In this document: in pieces, positions 56,014 through 64,000 of the stretch
Position numbering within the stretch: position 1 is the first letter of the stretch
Layout: each line of letters starts with the position of its first letter
Assembly: GCF_000690055.1 (NCBI RefSeq)
Contig: NZ_JJNZ01000020.1
Span: 1 to 64,000 of the forward strand
DNA: 64,000 nt
From: Pseudoalteromonas fuliginea
Lineage (GTDB): Bacteria; Pseudomonadota; Gammaproteobacteria; Enterobacterales; Alteromonadaceae
Direction: 5' to 3'
Translations under genes and position numbers: made by a program
The notes under the pieces: generated by a model
What the model was told of the DNA's origin: nothing
What the model saw: only the letters and a program-made list of their open reading frames with translations
The model's database searches: none

Positions 56014-56823
56014 ATGAAATACAACGCCATTGAAATTGAATCAATTCAGCTGAAAGTTATAACAGAAGCAATAGATGAAATGGTGAATCATGAGGCCATG
56101 AATTTTCCGAAACGAAATACTGATGTCATTGTAGGTTTTTCGTCAAGTACCCACAAAAAAGTATTTAACATCTTACTTGTGGATTTCTTATCCAATCTTG
56201 ATAAAGGTTTATTTAATAACTCTTCGTCTTGCCTCAAGGCATTAAGAGAAGTATGTGACAGCCCATCCTTCAATGTCAGCAACTCAATTGCTTGTCTCGA
56301 AAAAAATGTTTTTATTCTTAAAGAATGGCTTGAGGAAGAAGTTAGCGTAGATACGTGGTTTCCTTCTATAGAGCTGAATATAGACTTAAAAATTCGACGT
56401 TTTGATTTTATAAAAATCTGCGGTAATACCTGCAAGCACAGTCTTGGCAGGCTTACTAAAACAGCAAACGATCTCCGCAAAATATTTCAAAATAATGGTA
56501 CAAACATATCAGAAGAAGAATCATTCCTAGCGCTTGAAGACTTCTATGAAAGGTTTCATACAGACATATTAAGCTACCACGCTAGCTATCTTTGCGAAAT
56601 GATAAATAATATACGCTGGGGAATACATTTGTATTTGCTTCCAGAGTTTCAGCGCAGTCATACATGGATAAATAGAGATGAAGGTAGTTATAAGTACTTG
56701 ATTCCTAATAACATAAAAACCCAGTTTACGAAAAACTGTTACTGGGAGTTAATGAATGAAGTTAGGAGAAAACCTTATGTTCAACAGTTCTCCGCTGATA
56801 AACATCTTAAAATTGAGTATTAA
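56014..56823 (+). CDS. Protein of unknown function downstream of antitoxin
   Basis: 269 residues, starting 6 bp after the antitoxin stop, so probably cotranscribed. No signal peptide or TM. Mostly alpha-helical, with aromatic patches (WGIHLYLLPEFQRSHTWINRDEG) and a basic region (LKIRRFDFIKICGNTCKH). I recognise no family or catalytic motif. Position beside a toxin-antitoxin remnant suggests accessory cargo. Confidence 0.5.
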   Translation: MKYNAIEIESIQLKVITEAIDEMVNHEAMNFPKRNTDVIVGFSSSTHKKVFNILLVDFLSNLDKGLFNNSSSCLKALREVCDSPSFNVSNSIACLEKNVFILKEWLEEEVSVDTWFPSIELNIDLKIRRFDFIKICGNTCKHSLGRLTKTANDLRKIFQNNGTNISEEESFLALEDFYERFHTDILSYHASYLCEMINNIRWGIHLYLLPEFQRSHTWINRDEGSYKYLIPNNIKTQFTKNCYWELMNEVRRKPYVQQFSADKHLKIEY

Positions 56824-56893
56824 GTGGTTTTCGGGGTACAACAATTTTGTTGTCTTCGATAGCGCAATTTATGCGAGTGTTATTTGAAACGCG

Positions 56894-56965
56894 GTAGGTC
56901 GGCTTGTTTCTGGTAAATTCATCATTTTTGTCGGATGGCGTGGCTTTGCCACTTATCCGACCTAC
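56894..56965. repeat. Composite palindromic repeat
   Basis: GTAGGTCGG (56894) and CCGACCTAC (56957-56965) enclose a strong hairpin GTCGGAT-GGC-GTGGC-TTT-GCCAC-TT-ATCCGAC at 56930-56961. It may act as terminator for the preceding gene, but no T run follows. Confidence 0.6.
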
Positions 56966-56972
56966 GTCAAAA

Positions 56973-57005
56973 GGTAGGTTGGTTAAGCCGAAGGCGTCAC
57001 CCAAC
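56973..57005. repeat. Small palindromic repeat GTAGGTTGG...CCCAAC
   Basis: Inner AGCC-GAA-GGCG arms inside GTAGGTTGG/CACCCAAC. Resembles the unit at 31329-31355. Confidence 0.5.
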
Positions 57006-57066
57006 AGAGTTTCATATAAACGCCTTGAGGGTCCGCTACTGGAGTTAAACTGTCGTTAATTCGCAT

Positions 57067-57200
57067 CTAACTCAGCTCTTTTATCGCTCCACTGACCCCA
57101 TCTAAACTAAGCGCATACATGCGGTTGTTCATTAGCTTTTTTATAAAGCCAATTGATTGGTAGTGCAGCCAATGCTCGACGAGTTGTGAGTTTAGCCAAT
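57067..57200 (-). pseudogene. Duplicated 3' end of the VWA gene
   Basis: Read on the minus strand it encodes WLNSQLVEHWLHYQSIGFIK, KLMNNRMYALSLDGVSGAIK and ELS, then TAG. This is the last 44 residues of the neighbouring VWA protein with about eight changes. At the DNA level it matches 57637-57775 throughout but with many substitutions, so it is not a fresh duplication. It lies just past the 140-residue gene. Confidence 0.85.
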
Positions 57201-57212
57201 CTAGCCTAATTG

Positions 57213-57635
57213 TTACTCATTTGAGTAAACAATAATTTCGTCAGAATTTGGTAATTTATAAAATCCAACATTTTTTGATTGCTTACCCATGAAATCAATA
57301 GCATATTTCATCTCTGCAATTGTTCTTACTGTAGAAAATTTATCTTTAAAACATGCTGAGAATTCGTATGTGAAAGATGTTGACTGATCATAACCTCCCA
57401 GCTCTAAAAGGTTATATTCAGTAAAGGGATCTGGTCCTAAAATTTGATGAGAGGTAATAAAAGGCACCCCAGAGTCTTGTGATTTCCAATCATTCAAGCA
57501 TTTAGCTTCAACATTGCTTGCTAATAAATAAATGCTTTCATTTTTTTTAGAGTCCCTTATAAAGTTAGTAATAAAAACCATATTTATTATAAGTGATGCA
57601 AACAAAACTAATTTTAATATATTTCTATTATTCAT
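57213..57635 (-). CDS. Small single-TM protein of unknown function, inserted after VWA gene
   Basis: 140 residues. TM helix at 8-28 (LKLVLFASLIINMVFITNF), then a probably periplasmic domain with two cysteines (AKCLNDW; SACFKDKF) that could pair. AT-rich relative to its neighbours. Its ATG is 1 bp after the stop of the VWA gene, and a degenerate copy of the VWA 3' end lies on its other side. It looks like the cargo of a small insertion. No family recognised. Confidence 0.6.
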   Translation of the reverse strand: MNNRNILKLVLFASLIINMVFITNFIRDSKKNESIYLLASNVEAKCLNDWKSQDSGVPFITSHQILGPDPFTEYNLLELGGYDQSTSFTYEFSACFKDKFSTVRTIAEMKYAIDFMGKQSKNVGFYKLPNSDEIIVYSNE

Positions 57636-57636
57636 T

Positions 57637-58824
57637 TTAACTCAGCTCTTTTATCGCTCTACTTATCCCATCTAAACTCAGCGCATACATGCGGTTGTTC
57701 ATTAACTCTTTTATAAAGCCAATAGATTGATAGTACGGCCAGTGTTCAACGGGTTGTGGGTTGAGCCAGGCGACTTTATCGAAGTGATTTGTGACACGTT
57801 GTAACCATGCACTGCCGGGCTCTTCATTGTAGTGTTCTACCGAGCCGCCCGCATAAGCTATTTCGTAAGGGCCCATAGTGGCATCGCCAACAAATATTAC
57901 TTTATAGTCGCTGGTAAATTTATTAATCAGCGTCATGGTGTCTATTACGTTTGAATGGCGGCGCGCGTTGTCTTGCCAAACGTGCTCGTATAAACAGTTA
58001 TGAAAGTAGTAAAACTCTAGGTGTTTAAATTCGCTGTGAGCGGCGCTAAATAATTCTTCGCAGGTGTGAATGTAGTCATCCATTGAGCCGCCAATATCAA
58101 ACAGCATCAATACTTTTACGGCATTGTGGCGTTCGGGTGCCATTTTTACATCAAGCATGCCGCCTTGTTTAGCTGTCGCGCGAATAGTCTCGTTTAAATC
58201 AAGCGTGTCGCTTGCGCCAGTGCGGGCGAACTTTCGTAACTTTTTAAGGGCGAGTTTAATAGTACGCGAGCCAATTTCGCGATCCGTGTCGAGGTTTTTG
58301 TATTCTCGTTTGTCCCACACTTTTACCGCTTGGCGGTTACGGTTGCCGTCTTGCCCTATGCGCACACCTTCTGGGTTATAGCCGTATGCACCAAAAGGTG
58401 ATGTGCCGCCAGTGCCTACCCATTTATTGCCACCTGCGTGGCGTTTTTGTTGCTCTTCTAAACGCTCTTTTAGGGTTTTCATAAGCTCGTCGAGCCCGCC
58501 CATGGCTTTAAGTTGGGCTTTTTCTTCATCGCTTAGGTTTTTTTCAAACTCTTTACGTAGCCAATCTTCAGGTAAGTTGTACTGTTGCTTTAAACTCTCG
58601 AGTAAATCAAGGTCGGCAATACCACTAAAGTAGTCGCTAAAGGCTTTGTCAAATCGGTCAAAGTGCGTTTCGTCTTTTACCATTATGGTGCGCGCTAAAT
58701 GGTAAAAGGCGTCTACGTCGGCAAATATAACGCCTTTTTTTAAGGCGTTAATTAAGTCGAGTAACTCGCGCAGGCTTACAGGCAAGCGGTACTCACGTAA
58801 TTTGAAAAAAAACTGTACTAGCAT
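57637..58824 (-). CDS. VWA-domain protein (CoxE-like), partner of MoxR ATPase
   Basis: 395 residues. The N-terminal half is a helical CoxE-like domain (QFFFKLREYRLPVSLRELLDL). The C-terminal VWA begins KVLMLFDIGGSMDDYIHTCEEL: a D-x-G-x-S form of the MIDAS where the first Ser is Gly. VIFVGDATMGPYEI follows, a plausible second MIDAS strand. MoxR-VWA pairs act as metal-insertion or complex-remodelling chaperones (family knowledge). The upstream MoxR gene is on the same strand, but a 265-bp repeat element separates them. Target unknown. Confidence 0.85.
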   Translation of the reverse strand: MLVQFFFKLREYRLPVSLRELLDLINALKKGVIFADVDAFYHLARTIMVKDETHFDRFDKAFSDYFSGIADLDLLESLKQQYNLPEDWLRKEFEKNLSDEEKAQLKAMGGLDELMKTLKERLEEQQKRHAGGNKWVGTGGTSPFGAYGYNPEGVRIGQDGNRNRQAVKVWDKREYKNLDTDREIGSRTIKLALKKLRKFARTGASDTLDLNETIRATAKQGGMLDVKMAPERHNAVKVLMLFDIGGSMDDYIHTCEELFSAAHSEFKHLEFYYFHNCLYEHVWQDNARRHSNVIDTMTLINKFTSDYKVIFVGDATMGPYEIAYAGGSVEHYNEEPGSAWLQRVTNHFDKVAWLNPQPVEHWPYYQSIGFIKELMNNRMYALSLDGISRAIKELS

Positions 58825-58827
58825 ATA

Positions 58828-59092
58828 AGGGCCTGTTTATCTTTCGAGGTTAAATTTGCAGCAGTGTGTTTGGTATTTAGGTAAGGCAGAGCCTATGTAG
58901 TGTGGTTATTCCCCATAAATAGGCGATAACACAGAATAAATACCAAACACGCGCTGCCTGAAGGTTCGTCCTAGGGACGATTAACTCTTTGTTGCTCGGC
59001 TTTTACTTAGCCCACTAGGTTACAAACCTCGCGCCACGATTAAATCGTCCCTAGTTAGAACAAATTTTAATCCTGAAAGGTCAACAGGCCCT
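58828..59092 (-). mobile_element. Dispersed intergenic repeat, copy 2, complete with terminal inverted repeats
   Basis: Starts AGGGCCTGTTTATCTTTCGAGG and ends with the inverse of AGGGCCTGTTGACCTTTCAGG, giving terminal inverted repeats of about 30 bp. Inside is another hairpin (GTGTTTGGTATTTA at about 58867 with TAAATACCAAACAC at about 58939). The right end overlaps the MoxR stop codon; the left end is 4 bp before the VWA start. Its outer part repeats 43656-43820. No coding capacity. Confidence 0.7.
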
Positions 59093-59936
59093 AGCGGCTC
59101 ATAAAGGCAAGCTTTTCGATTAGGCTTATGTCTTGCTCATTTTTAAGTAATGCGCCAAACATGGGCATTAAACCGCCTTTTTTAGCTTTATCGTGCAGTG
59201 TTTTAGCGTCTATGTCTTCAGCCATTAAAAGCTTTAGCCAGTCGAGTAATTCGCTGGTGGAAGGTTTCTTTTTAAGGCCGTTTGCTTCGCGCAGGTTAAA
59301 AAACACTTCAAGTGCTTGGCGTACTAAATCTTGTTTAACGTTAGGGTAGTGCACGTCAATAATTTGCTGCATTTCATCGCTGCTCGGAAAATCAATATAA
59401 TGAAAAAAGCAGCGGCGTAAAAATGCGTCCGGCAATTCTTTTTCGTTATTTGATGTGATGATTACAATAGGGCGCTCTTTTGCGACAATGCGCTCGTTAG
59501 TTTCGTAAACATGAAACTCCATTTTATCAAGCTCAAGTAGTAAGTCGTTTGGAAACTCTATGTCGGCTTTGTCTATTTCATCAATTAAAAGCACTGGGCG
59601 TTTACCGTTGAGCTCTGCATATGTAAATGCCTGCCAAAGCTTACCTTTAACGATGTAGTTACTAATGTTGTGTACGCGCTCGTCACCTAGTTGGCTGTCG
59701 CGCAGGCGCGAAACCGCGTCGTACTCGTATAAACCTTGCTGCGCTTTAGTGGTCGATTTTATATGCCACTGAATAAGTGTGGTATCTAAACTTTTAGCCA
59801 ACTCCTCAGCCAGCATGGTTTTACCTGTGCCAGGTTCTCCTTTAATTAAAAGTGGTTTTTCGAGCATAATGGCAGCATTTACAGCTTGTTTAAGCGCGCT
59901 ACTCGCTATGTAATTGTCAGTTGAATTAAATTGCAC
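59091..59936 (-). CDS. MoxR-family AAA ATPase
   Basis: 281 residues. Walker A GEPGTGKTMLAEELA (about 36-43), Walker B LLIDEIDKAD (about 112-121), sensor 1 IITSNNEKELPDAFLRRC, arginine finger RRC. Size and motifs fit MoxR subfamily ATPases that pair with CoxE/VWA proteins; the VWA gene follows on the same strand. The last codon TAG is formed by the edge of the repeat element. Confidence 0.9.
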   Translation of the reverse strand: MQFNSTDNYIASSALKQAVNAAIMLEKPLLIKGEPGTGKTMLAEELAKSLDTTLIQWHIKSTTKAQQGLYEYDAVSRLRDSQLGDERVHNISNYIVKGKLWQAFTYAELNGKRPVLLIDEIDKADIEFPNDLLLELDKMEFHVYETNERIVAKERPIVIITSNNEKELPDAFLRRCFFHYIDFPSSDEMQQIIDVHYPNVKQDLVRQALEVFFNLREANGLKKKPSTSELLDWLKLLMAEDIDAKTLHDKAKKGGLMPMFGALLKNEQDISLIEKLAFMSR

Positions 59937-59988
59937 GGTGTACCCTTGTCTGGTCTGAGCAGTAAGTTATTTTGTTATAATGCCATAG

Positions 59989-60228
59989 TTAAGCAGCAGG
60001 TCCAATATAAGCAAAACGCGGTATAGTTTTACCGTCTTTTTCAACAGTTTCTAAAAACATGCTTAATGGGCGCGCCCATATACCAAATTCACCATAAAGT
60101 GCTTGGTAAATCACAAGCTGTTCCTCGGTTTCGCTATGGGTGGCAACATGAATAACTTTATATTGCGGGCCTTTGTAGTGTTGGTATATGCCTGGTTTTA
60201 GGGAAAGTGGTTTTATTGCTGTAGTCAT
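59989..60228 (-). CDS. DUF1653 family protein
   Basis: 79 residues. [46 protein letters not shown] and FAYIG are the family signature of small soluble SH3-like DUF1653 proteins. No known function. The gene lies 52 bp upstream of moxR on the same strand. Confidence 0.8.
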   Translation of the reverse strand: MTTAIKPLSLKPGIYQHYKGPQYKVIHVATHSETEEQLVIYQALYGEFGIWARPLSMFLETVEKDGKTIPRFAYIGPAA

Positions 60229-60288
60229 GTTTTGATCTCTTGTATAATTTGGCTTTGCACTTTTAATGTTAACTAATTTGCCAATACT

Positions 60289-60768
60289 ATGAACTATATT
60301 TCTTTAGATGATTACAAAAAGGCGTGGGTTTTTCGCCACAAAGATTTACCTGTATCTGATGAAGACGCAGCAAAAATAAAGCCTATGAGCGACGAGCGCG
60401 CAGCAGTACTTTGGACAACCATGGTGAGCCGTGAGTTTGATCACCCTGATTTTTTTGAAGACACCGATTGGTGTGGCCAAGAAAAAAGCTTTAGCCAAGA
60501 AGTAGATTGGCAAGATGCGTGGGAAAATGGTGATGCGCTACCACCAGAAGCAATCTTAACGTTTTTAGATTGGGAAGCTAACACCACGGTTTATTTTTGT
60601 ATGGCGCGCGATAATATTATCGAAACGACGTTTGATGTATTTAAACGCAATTGGCAAAACTTTATGTTTTTAGCTGATGGCAGTTTATTAATTGGTAAAA
60701 AGCGTAATACGGTTGTGCAATTTTTAGAATCAGGTAAAGCTAAATTAGGTGAAAAGCCAAGCGCTTAA
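60289..60768 (+). CDS. DUF2947 family protein
   Basis: 159 residues, acidic, soluble. [30 protein letters not shown], and [19 protein letters not shown] are recognised as DUF2947, a gammaproteobacterial family without assigned function. Divergent from the DUF1653 gene. Confidence 0.8.
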   Translation: MNYISLDDYKKAWVFRHKDLPVSDEDAAKIKPMSDERAAVLWTTMVSREFDHPDFFEDTDWCGQEKSFSQEVDWQDAWENGDALPPEAILTFLDWEANTTVYFCMARDNIIETTFDVFKRNWQNFMFLADGSLLIGKKRNTVVQFLESGKAKLGEKPSA

Positions 60769-60843
60769 ATTAGTATGTAATGCTTAAAAAGCATTCAGTA
60801 CTGTGCTATAAAACATTTACCTAAATGTTTTTGAGTAGAGCTA

Positions 60844-61476
60844 TTGGTAGCGAAAAATCAGTCACTTGGTGCTCTGCAACAAGTTGAAATTTGGCAAACT
60901 GATGCGCAAAAAGTGTTATATGCACAATTGTGCAATGCATTTTATCAGCGTGAGGTTTTGCGTTTAGTCGCAGAGCCTAATGCTGATAAGCTACGTCGGC
61001 AGTTAAAAAGCCTACCCTATTATATTGAGCGAGCGGCAACGTTAGTTGCCAATGGTGACACACCTTTTACGTTGGACTCGCAAAATGGGTCTTGGCTTGA
61101 AAAACAAAAACCGACACCACCCGATGTGAATGTTCAAGCTAATGAACTTTTTTATCAAACACATGCCAAAGTGGGGTTAATAGTGCCTGTTATATTGCAT
61201 GGCTACGATCAGGTGCGCCTGAGAATAGACAGCATCGATCAGTTAGACGAAAATAAGCTGCATTGTAACGAGCTAGGTTGGTTTGATTTTTTAGGTAATG
61301 GGCTTGAGCAGCAAAACGCTCAGTTAATAAAGCCAAGTAAGGTAAGTTTTACCGCAGCTTGTTGTGGGCATCAATGGCAGTTTTCAAAGCGCTGCTCACC
61401 ACGGCTCTTATCACTACGCGAAATGCTTTTAGCGGGTAGTATTAATTGGCGCAATTTAAAGCGCCCTTTAGCTTAA
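60844..61476 (+). CDS. Conserved hypothetical protein
   Basis: 210 residues, soluble. Start is an unusual TTG at 60844 with TTGAGTAGAG upstream; no ATG is available nearby, so the start is uncertain. Tail contains TAACCGHQWQFSKRCSPRLLSLREML with clustered cysteines and basic residues. I recognise no family. Forty bp before ftsB, same strand. Confidence 0.5.
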   Translation: MVAKNQSLGALQQVEIWQTDAQKVLYAQLCNAFYQREVLRLVAEPNADKLRRQLKSLPYYIERAATLVANGDTPFTLDSQNGSWLEKQKPTPPDVNVQANELFYQTHAKVGLIVPVILHGYDQVRLRIDSIDQLDENKLHCNELGWFDFLGNGLEQQNAQLIKPSKVSFTAACCGHQWQFSKRCSPRLLSLREMLLAGSINWRNLKRPLA

Positions 61477-61516
61477 TAAAGTTAAGGTATTCGGGATTTA
61501 AAATAAGGAGTGTTAA

Positions 61517-61804
61517 ATGCGATTTTTTCAAGCTTGCTTATTGTGCTTAGCACTGTTTGTGCAATATAGATTATGGTTTGGTCATAATGGCGTACAAGAC
61601 TACACGCGATTAAAAGGTGCTGTCGCATCACACCAACACACTAACGAAAAGCTTATTAAACGAAATAAAGTGCTTACAGCAGATATAGACGATTTAAAGC
61701 TTGGCCAAGAAGGTATTGAAGAGCGTGCACGCAACGAATTGGGAATGATTAAACCGGACGAAACATTTATTCGTGTTTTACCGGGCAAACAATATGACAA
61801 ATAA
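61517..61804 (+). CDS. ftsB: Cell division protein FtsB
   Basis: 95 residues. One N-terminal TM helix (about 4-21) and a periplasmic coiled coil (ENEK-like KLIKRNKVLTADIDDLKLGQEG), ending ARNELGMIKPDETF, the FtsB signature. It connects FtsL and FtsQ in the divisome. First gene of ftsB-ispD-ispF-truD, the usual gammaproteobacterial order. AAGGAG ribosome site. Confidence 0.95.
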   Translation: MRFFQACLLCLALFVQYRLWFGHNGVQDYTRLKGAVASHQHTNEKLIKRNKVLTADIDDLKLGQEGIEERARNELGMIKPDETFIRVLPGKQYDK

Positions 61805-62495
61805 ACAGACTATTGCAGCAATTGTACCTGCTGCAGGTGTTGGCAGTAGAATGCAGCACAATGCGCCTAAGCAATACATACAATTAGCGGGTAAAACCAT
61901 TTTAGAACACACCTTAGCTAAACTTTCTCAATTACCTAAATTAAGCACTATTGTTGTTGCTCTTAGCGACAGCGACCCCTATTTTGACGAACTTTCATTC
62001 GCTGATAAGCGCATTGTTCGCGCCAGTGGCGGAAATGAACGTGCCGATTCAGTGCTCAATAGCTTACTTTTTTTAGCGCCCAATCCTCCAGCATGGGTGC
62101 TGGTACATGATGCTGCACGCCCGTTAGTTAATATTAGTGATATAGAACGCTTAATTGATGAATGCATGTGTGCTGACGAAGGTGGTATTTTAGCTAGCAA
62201 AGTAAAAGACACCATAAAACGTGGCCACACACATGCCCTACAAACTGTGCCACGAGACGATTTATGGCAAGCACTTACCCCACAATTTTTTAAATATGAC
62301 GAGCTTAAAAATGCACTTCAAAACGCATTAGCAAGTGGGGCAACTATTACCGATGAAGCCAGTGCTATTGAATGGGCGGGCAAACCGGTAAAGCTTGTGG
62401 CAGGGCGCAGCGACAATATTAAAATAACCACACCAGAGGATTTAGATTTGGCTGGGTTTTTATTACATAAACAACAAAACGAGAGTGCATTATGA
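61794..62495 (+). CDS. ispD: 2-C-methyl-D-erythritol 4-phosphate cytidylyltransferase
   Basis: 233 residues from ATG at 61794; an in-frame GTG at 61773 is less like the family. Third step of the MEP isoprenoid pathway. [34 protein letters not shown] (CTP loop), VHDAARPLV (about 100-108) and [33 protein letters not shown] are complete. It overlaps ftsB by 11 bp. Confidence 0.96.
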   Translation: MTNKQTIAAIVPAAGVGSRMQHNAPKQYIQLAGKTILEHTLAKLSQLPKLSTIVVALSDSDPYFDELSFADKRIVRASGGNERADSVLNSLLFLAPNPPAWVLVHDAARPLVNISDIERLIDECMCADEGGILASKVKDTIKRGHTHALQTVPRDDLWQALTPQFFKYDELKNALQNALASGATITDEASAIEWAGKPVKLVAGRSDNIKITTPEDLDLAGFLLHKQQNESAL

Positions 62496-62989
62496 TACGA
62501 ATTGGCCATGGTTTTGACGTACATAAATTTGGCGGCGAAGGCCCGTTAACTATTTGTGGTGAAAAAATTGATTACCCACAGGGCTTTTTAGCGCACTCCG
62601 ATGGCGATGTTGCTATTCATGCATTATGTGATGCTATTTTAGGCTCCCTTGCTATGGGTGATATTGGTAAGCACTTTCCCGATACAGCTAGTGAGTATGA
62701 AAATATTGACAGCCGTATTTTACTTCGCCATGTGGTGGGCTTAGCTAAAGAGCAAGGTTATGTACTTGGCAATGGCGATGTGACTATTGTTGCGCAAGCG
62801 CCAAAAATGCTGCCACATATTCAAGCTATGCGTGCTAATTTAGCCAGTGATTTAAATTGTGACCTTTGCCAAATTAACGTTAAAGCCACTACTACCGAAA
62901 AGCTAGGCTTTGAAGGGCGCAAAGAAGGTATTTCGAGCCATGCGGTGGTTATTATGAGTAAAGAGCCTGCGAGTACAAAAAACGCATGA
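62492..62989 (+). CDS. ispF: 2-C-methyl-D-erythritol 2,4-cyclodiphosphate synthase
   Basis: 165 residues. [13 protein letters not shown] (metal His/Asp, about 3-12), [30 protein letters not shown], and the C-terminal [20 protein letters not shown] are intact. ATGA overlap with ispD, so translation is coupled. Confidence 0.97.
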   Translation: MIRIGHGFDVHKFGGEGPLTICGEKIDYPQGFLAHSDGDVAIHALCDAILGSLAMGDIGKHFPDTASEYENIDSRILLRHVVGLAKEQGYVLGNGDVTIVAQAPKMLPHIQAMRANLASDLNCDLCQINVKATTTEKLGFEGRKEGISSHAVVIMSKEPASTKNA

Positions 62990-64000
62990 GCGATTTAAAT
63001 TATTTATACGGTGCACCGCTTTCTAAAGCTGATTTTAAAACCACTGCTGAAGACTTTATGGTTGATGAAGACTTAGGTATAGAATTTACCGGCAGTGGCG
63101 AACACGTGTGTTTGCAGGTGGTTAAAAAAGGCGAAAACACGCAATACGTTGCAAAGCTAATTGCGCAGCGTGCGGGTGTTTCACCGCGAGACGTAAGTTA
63201 CGCAGGCATGAAAGATCGCCACGGTGTGTGCTCGCAGTGGTTTAGTGTAAAAGTACCGATTAAAAAGCCTATCGATTTTAGCGACTTGAATAGCGAGAGT
63301 ATTTTTATTGTTTCGCAACAGCGCCACGACCGTAAGTTACGTACGGGCTGCCACAAAGGTAATAAATTTACTATTACGCTTCGTAATGTAACCAAGCCTC
63401 TTGATATTCTATGCCGTATTAACGCAGTACGCGCAGGCGTGCCTAATTACTTTGGCGAGCAGCGCTTTGGTCATGGTGGTCATAACTTAGTTATGGCTGA
63501 AAAAATGTTTGCCGGTGAGCGTATTCGCGATAAAAAGTTGCGCGGTATTATTATTTCAGCAGCACGATCGCATGTATTTAATCAGTTAGTGAGCCTGCGT
63601 GTAAAAGAGCATGGTTTAGCTAAAACAATGCACCGTGAAGTATTTATGCTCAGCGGCAGTAATGCATTTTTTGAAGATGCGATTAACGATGAAAACATTG
63701 AGCGATTAGCCACTGGCGATATTATGATGTCGGCACCTATGGTGGGTAAAAGTGAAAAAGGCTTAACCGAGCAAGAAAAAGTATGGCTTGCACCTTACCA
63801 AGCATGGTGCGATGGCTTGGGTGAACTCGGCCTTAAAAATGAGCGCAGAATGCTGCGTTTAATTCCGCAAAACTTAACGGTTGAGACCATAGATGAAACG
63901 AGTTTAAAACTGAGTTTTGGTTTGCCAAAAGGGTGTTTTGCAACCGCATTATTACGCGAGCTGGTGGATTATACAGATGCAAGCCCACGAGAGCGCAAAG
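62986..64000 (+). CDS. truD: tRNA pseudouridine synthase D, partial at window edge
   Basis: 338 codons are visible with no stop. [20 protein letters not shown] starts the protein, with ATG overlapping the ispF TGA. The catalytic Asp lies in [10 protein letters not shown] (about 80), and [27 protein letters not shown] and [11 protein letters not shown] are TruD signatures. It modifies U13 of tRNA-Glu. The C-terminal end lies beyond the window; only a few residues can be missing, judging by E. coli TruD. Confidence 0.96.
   Translation, partial: MSDLNYLYGAPLSKADFKTTAEDFMVDEDLGIEFTGSGEHVCLQVVKKGENTQYVAKLIAQRAGVSPRDVSYAGMKDRHGVCSQWFSVKVPIKKPIDFSDLNSESIFIVSQQRHDRKLRTGCHKGNKFTITLRNVTKPLDILCRINAVRAGVPNYFGEQRFGHGGHNLVMAEKMFAGERIRDKKLRGIIISAARSHVFNQLVSLRVKEHGLAKTMHREVFMLSGSNAFFEDAINDENIERLATGDIMMSAPMVGKSEKGLTEQEKVWLAPYQAWCDGLGELGLKNERRMLRLIPQNLTVETIDETSLKLSFGLPKGCFATALLRELVDYTDASPRERK

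Overview
The window looks like chromosomal DNA of a marine gammaproteobacterium, most probably Pseudoalteromonas. The DNA is AT-rich. Gene blocks typical of gammaproteobacteria are present: guaB-guaA, holD-rimI, prfC, argS, ytjB/serB/radA, serA-rpiA-fau, metK/tktA and ftsB-ispD-ispF-truD. Small families whose gammaproteobacterial context I recognise (DUF3581, DUF2947, DUF1653) and palindromic intergenic repeats fit the same assignment. The genus call is inference from gene content, not from a search.

Layout. 1-1300: a decayed accessory patch with a SLATT-type two-helix membrane effector gene, a broken upstream reading frame and an integron-attC-like scar at its stop codon. 1.4-8.9 kb: surface and regulatory genes. 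These are an exported SUMF1/FN3 protein cut from its carbohydrate-binding module by an in-frame TGA, a wHTH-TPR regulator broken by two frameshifts, an intact wHTH/beta-propeller regulator, and a divergent secreted serine hydrolase. 9-31 kb: mostly housekeeping (RhlE helicase, GAF-GGDEF cyclase, MTHFR-like protein under a MetJ-type box, M16 protease lipoprotein, CysE, XseA, GuaB, GuaA, tRNA-Trp, HolD/RimI, hybrid histidine kinase, RF3, ArgS). 31-47 kb: PdxH, TatD-type DNase, YtjB, SerB, a large PilZ protein, RadA, SerA, RpiA, Fau, MetK, transketolase.

47.6-50.4 kb: an accessory operon of a lipase-like alpha/beta hydrolase followed by two tandem paralogues, laid out like a toxin with duplicated immunity genes. 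50.6-55.3 kb: PpnP, HPF, a non-canonical NRAMP-like transporter, a GNAT, and a divergent LysR/CPBP-protease pair. 55.3-57.6 kb: a second accessory patch with a dead HigB/RelE-type toxin, its intact XRE antitoxin, an unknown gene, and a small membrane gene flanked by a divergent partial duplication of the 3' end of the neighbouring VWA gene. 57.6-64 kb: VWA/MoxR pair, small DUF genes, and ftsB-ispD-ispF-truD (truD runs off the end).

Intergenic regions carry at least three repeat families: a 162-bp MITE-like element (two copies, opposite orientation), a second element (43.66 kb, and 58.83-59.09 kb with terminal inverted repeats), and a palindrome repeated three times with an exact 95-bp period at 40.04-40.30 kb. 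The most unusual points are the lipase/tandem-paralogue operon, the gene-end duplication at 57 kb, the in-frame TGA at 2707, the inactivated toxin beside a live antitoxin, and an MTHFR-like protein that lacks the usual catalytic acids but keeps a MetJ-type operator.
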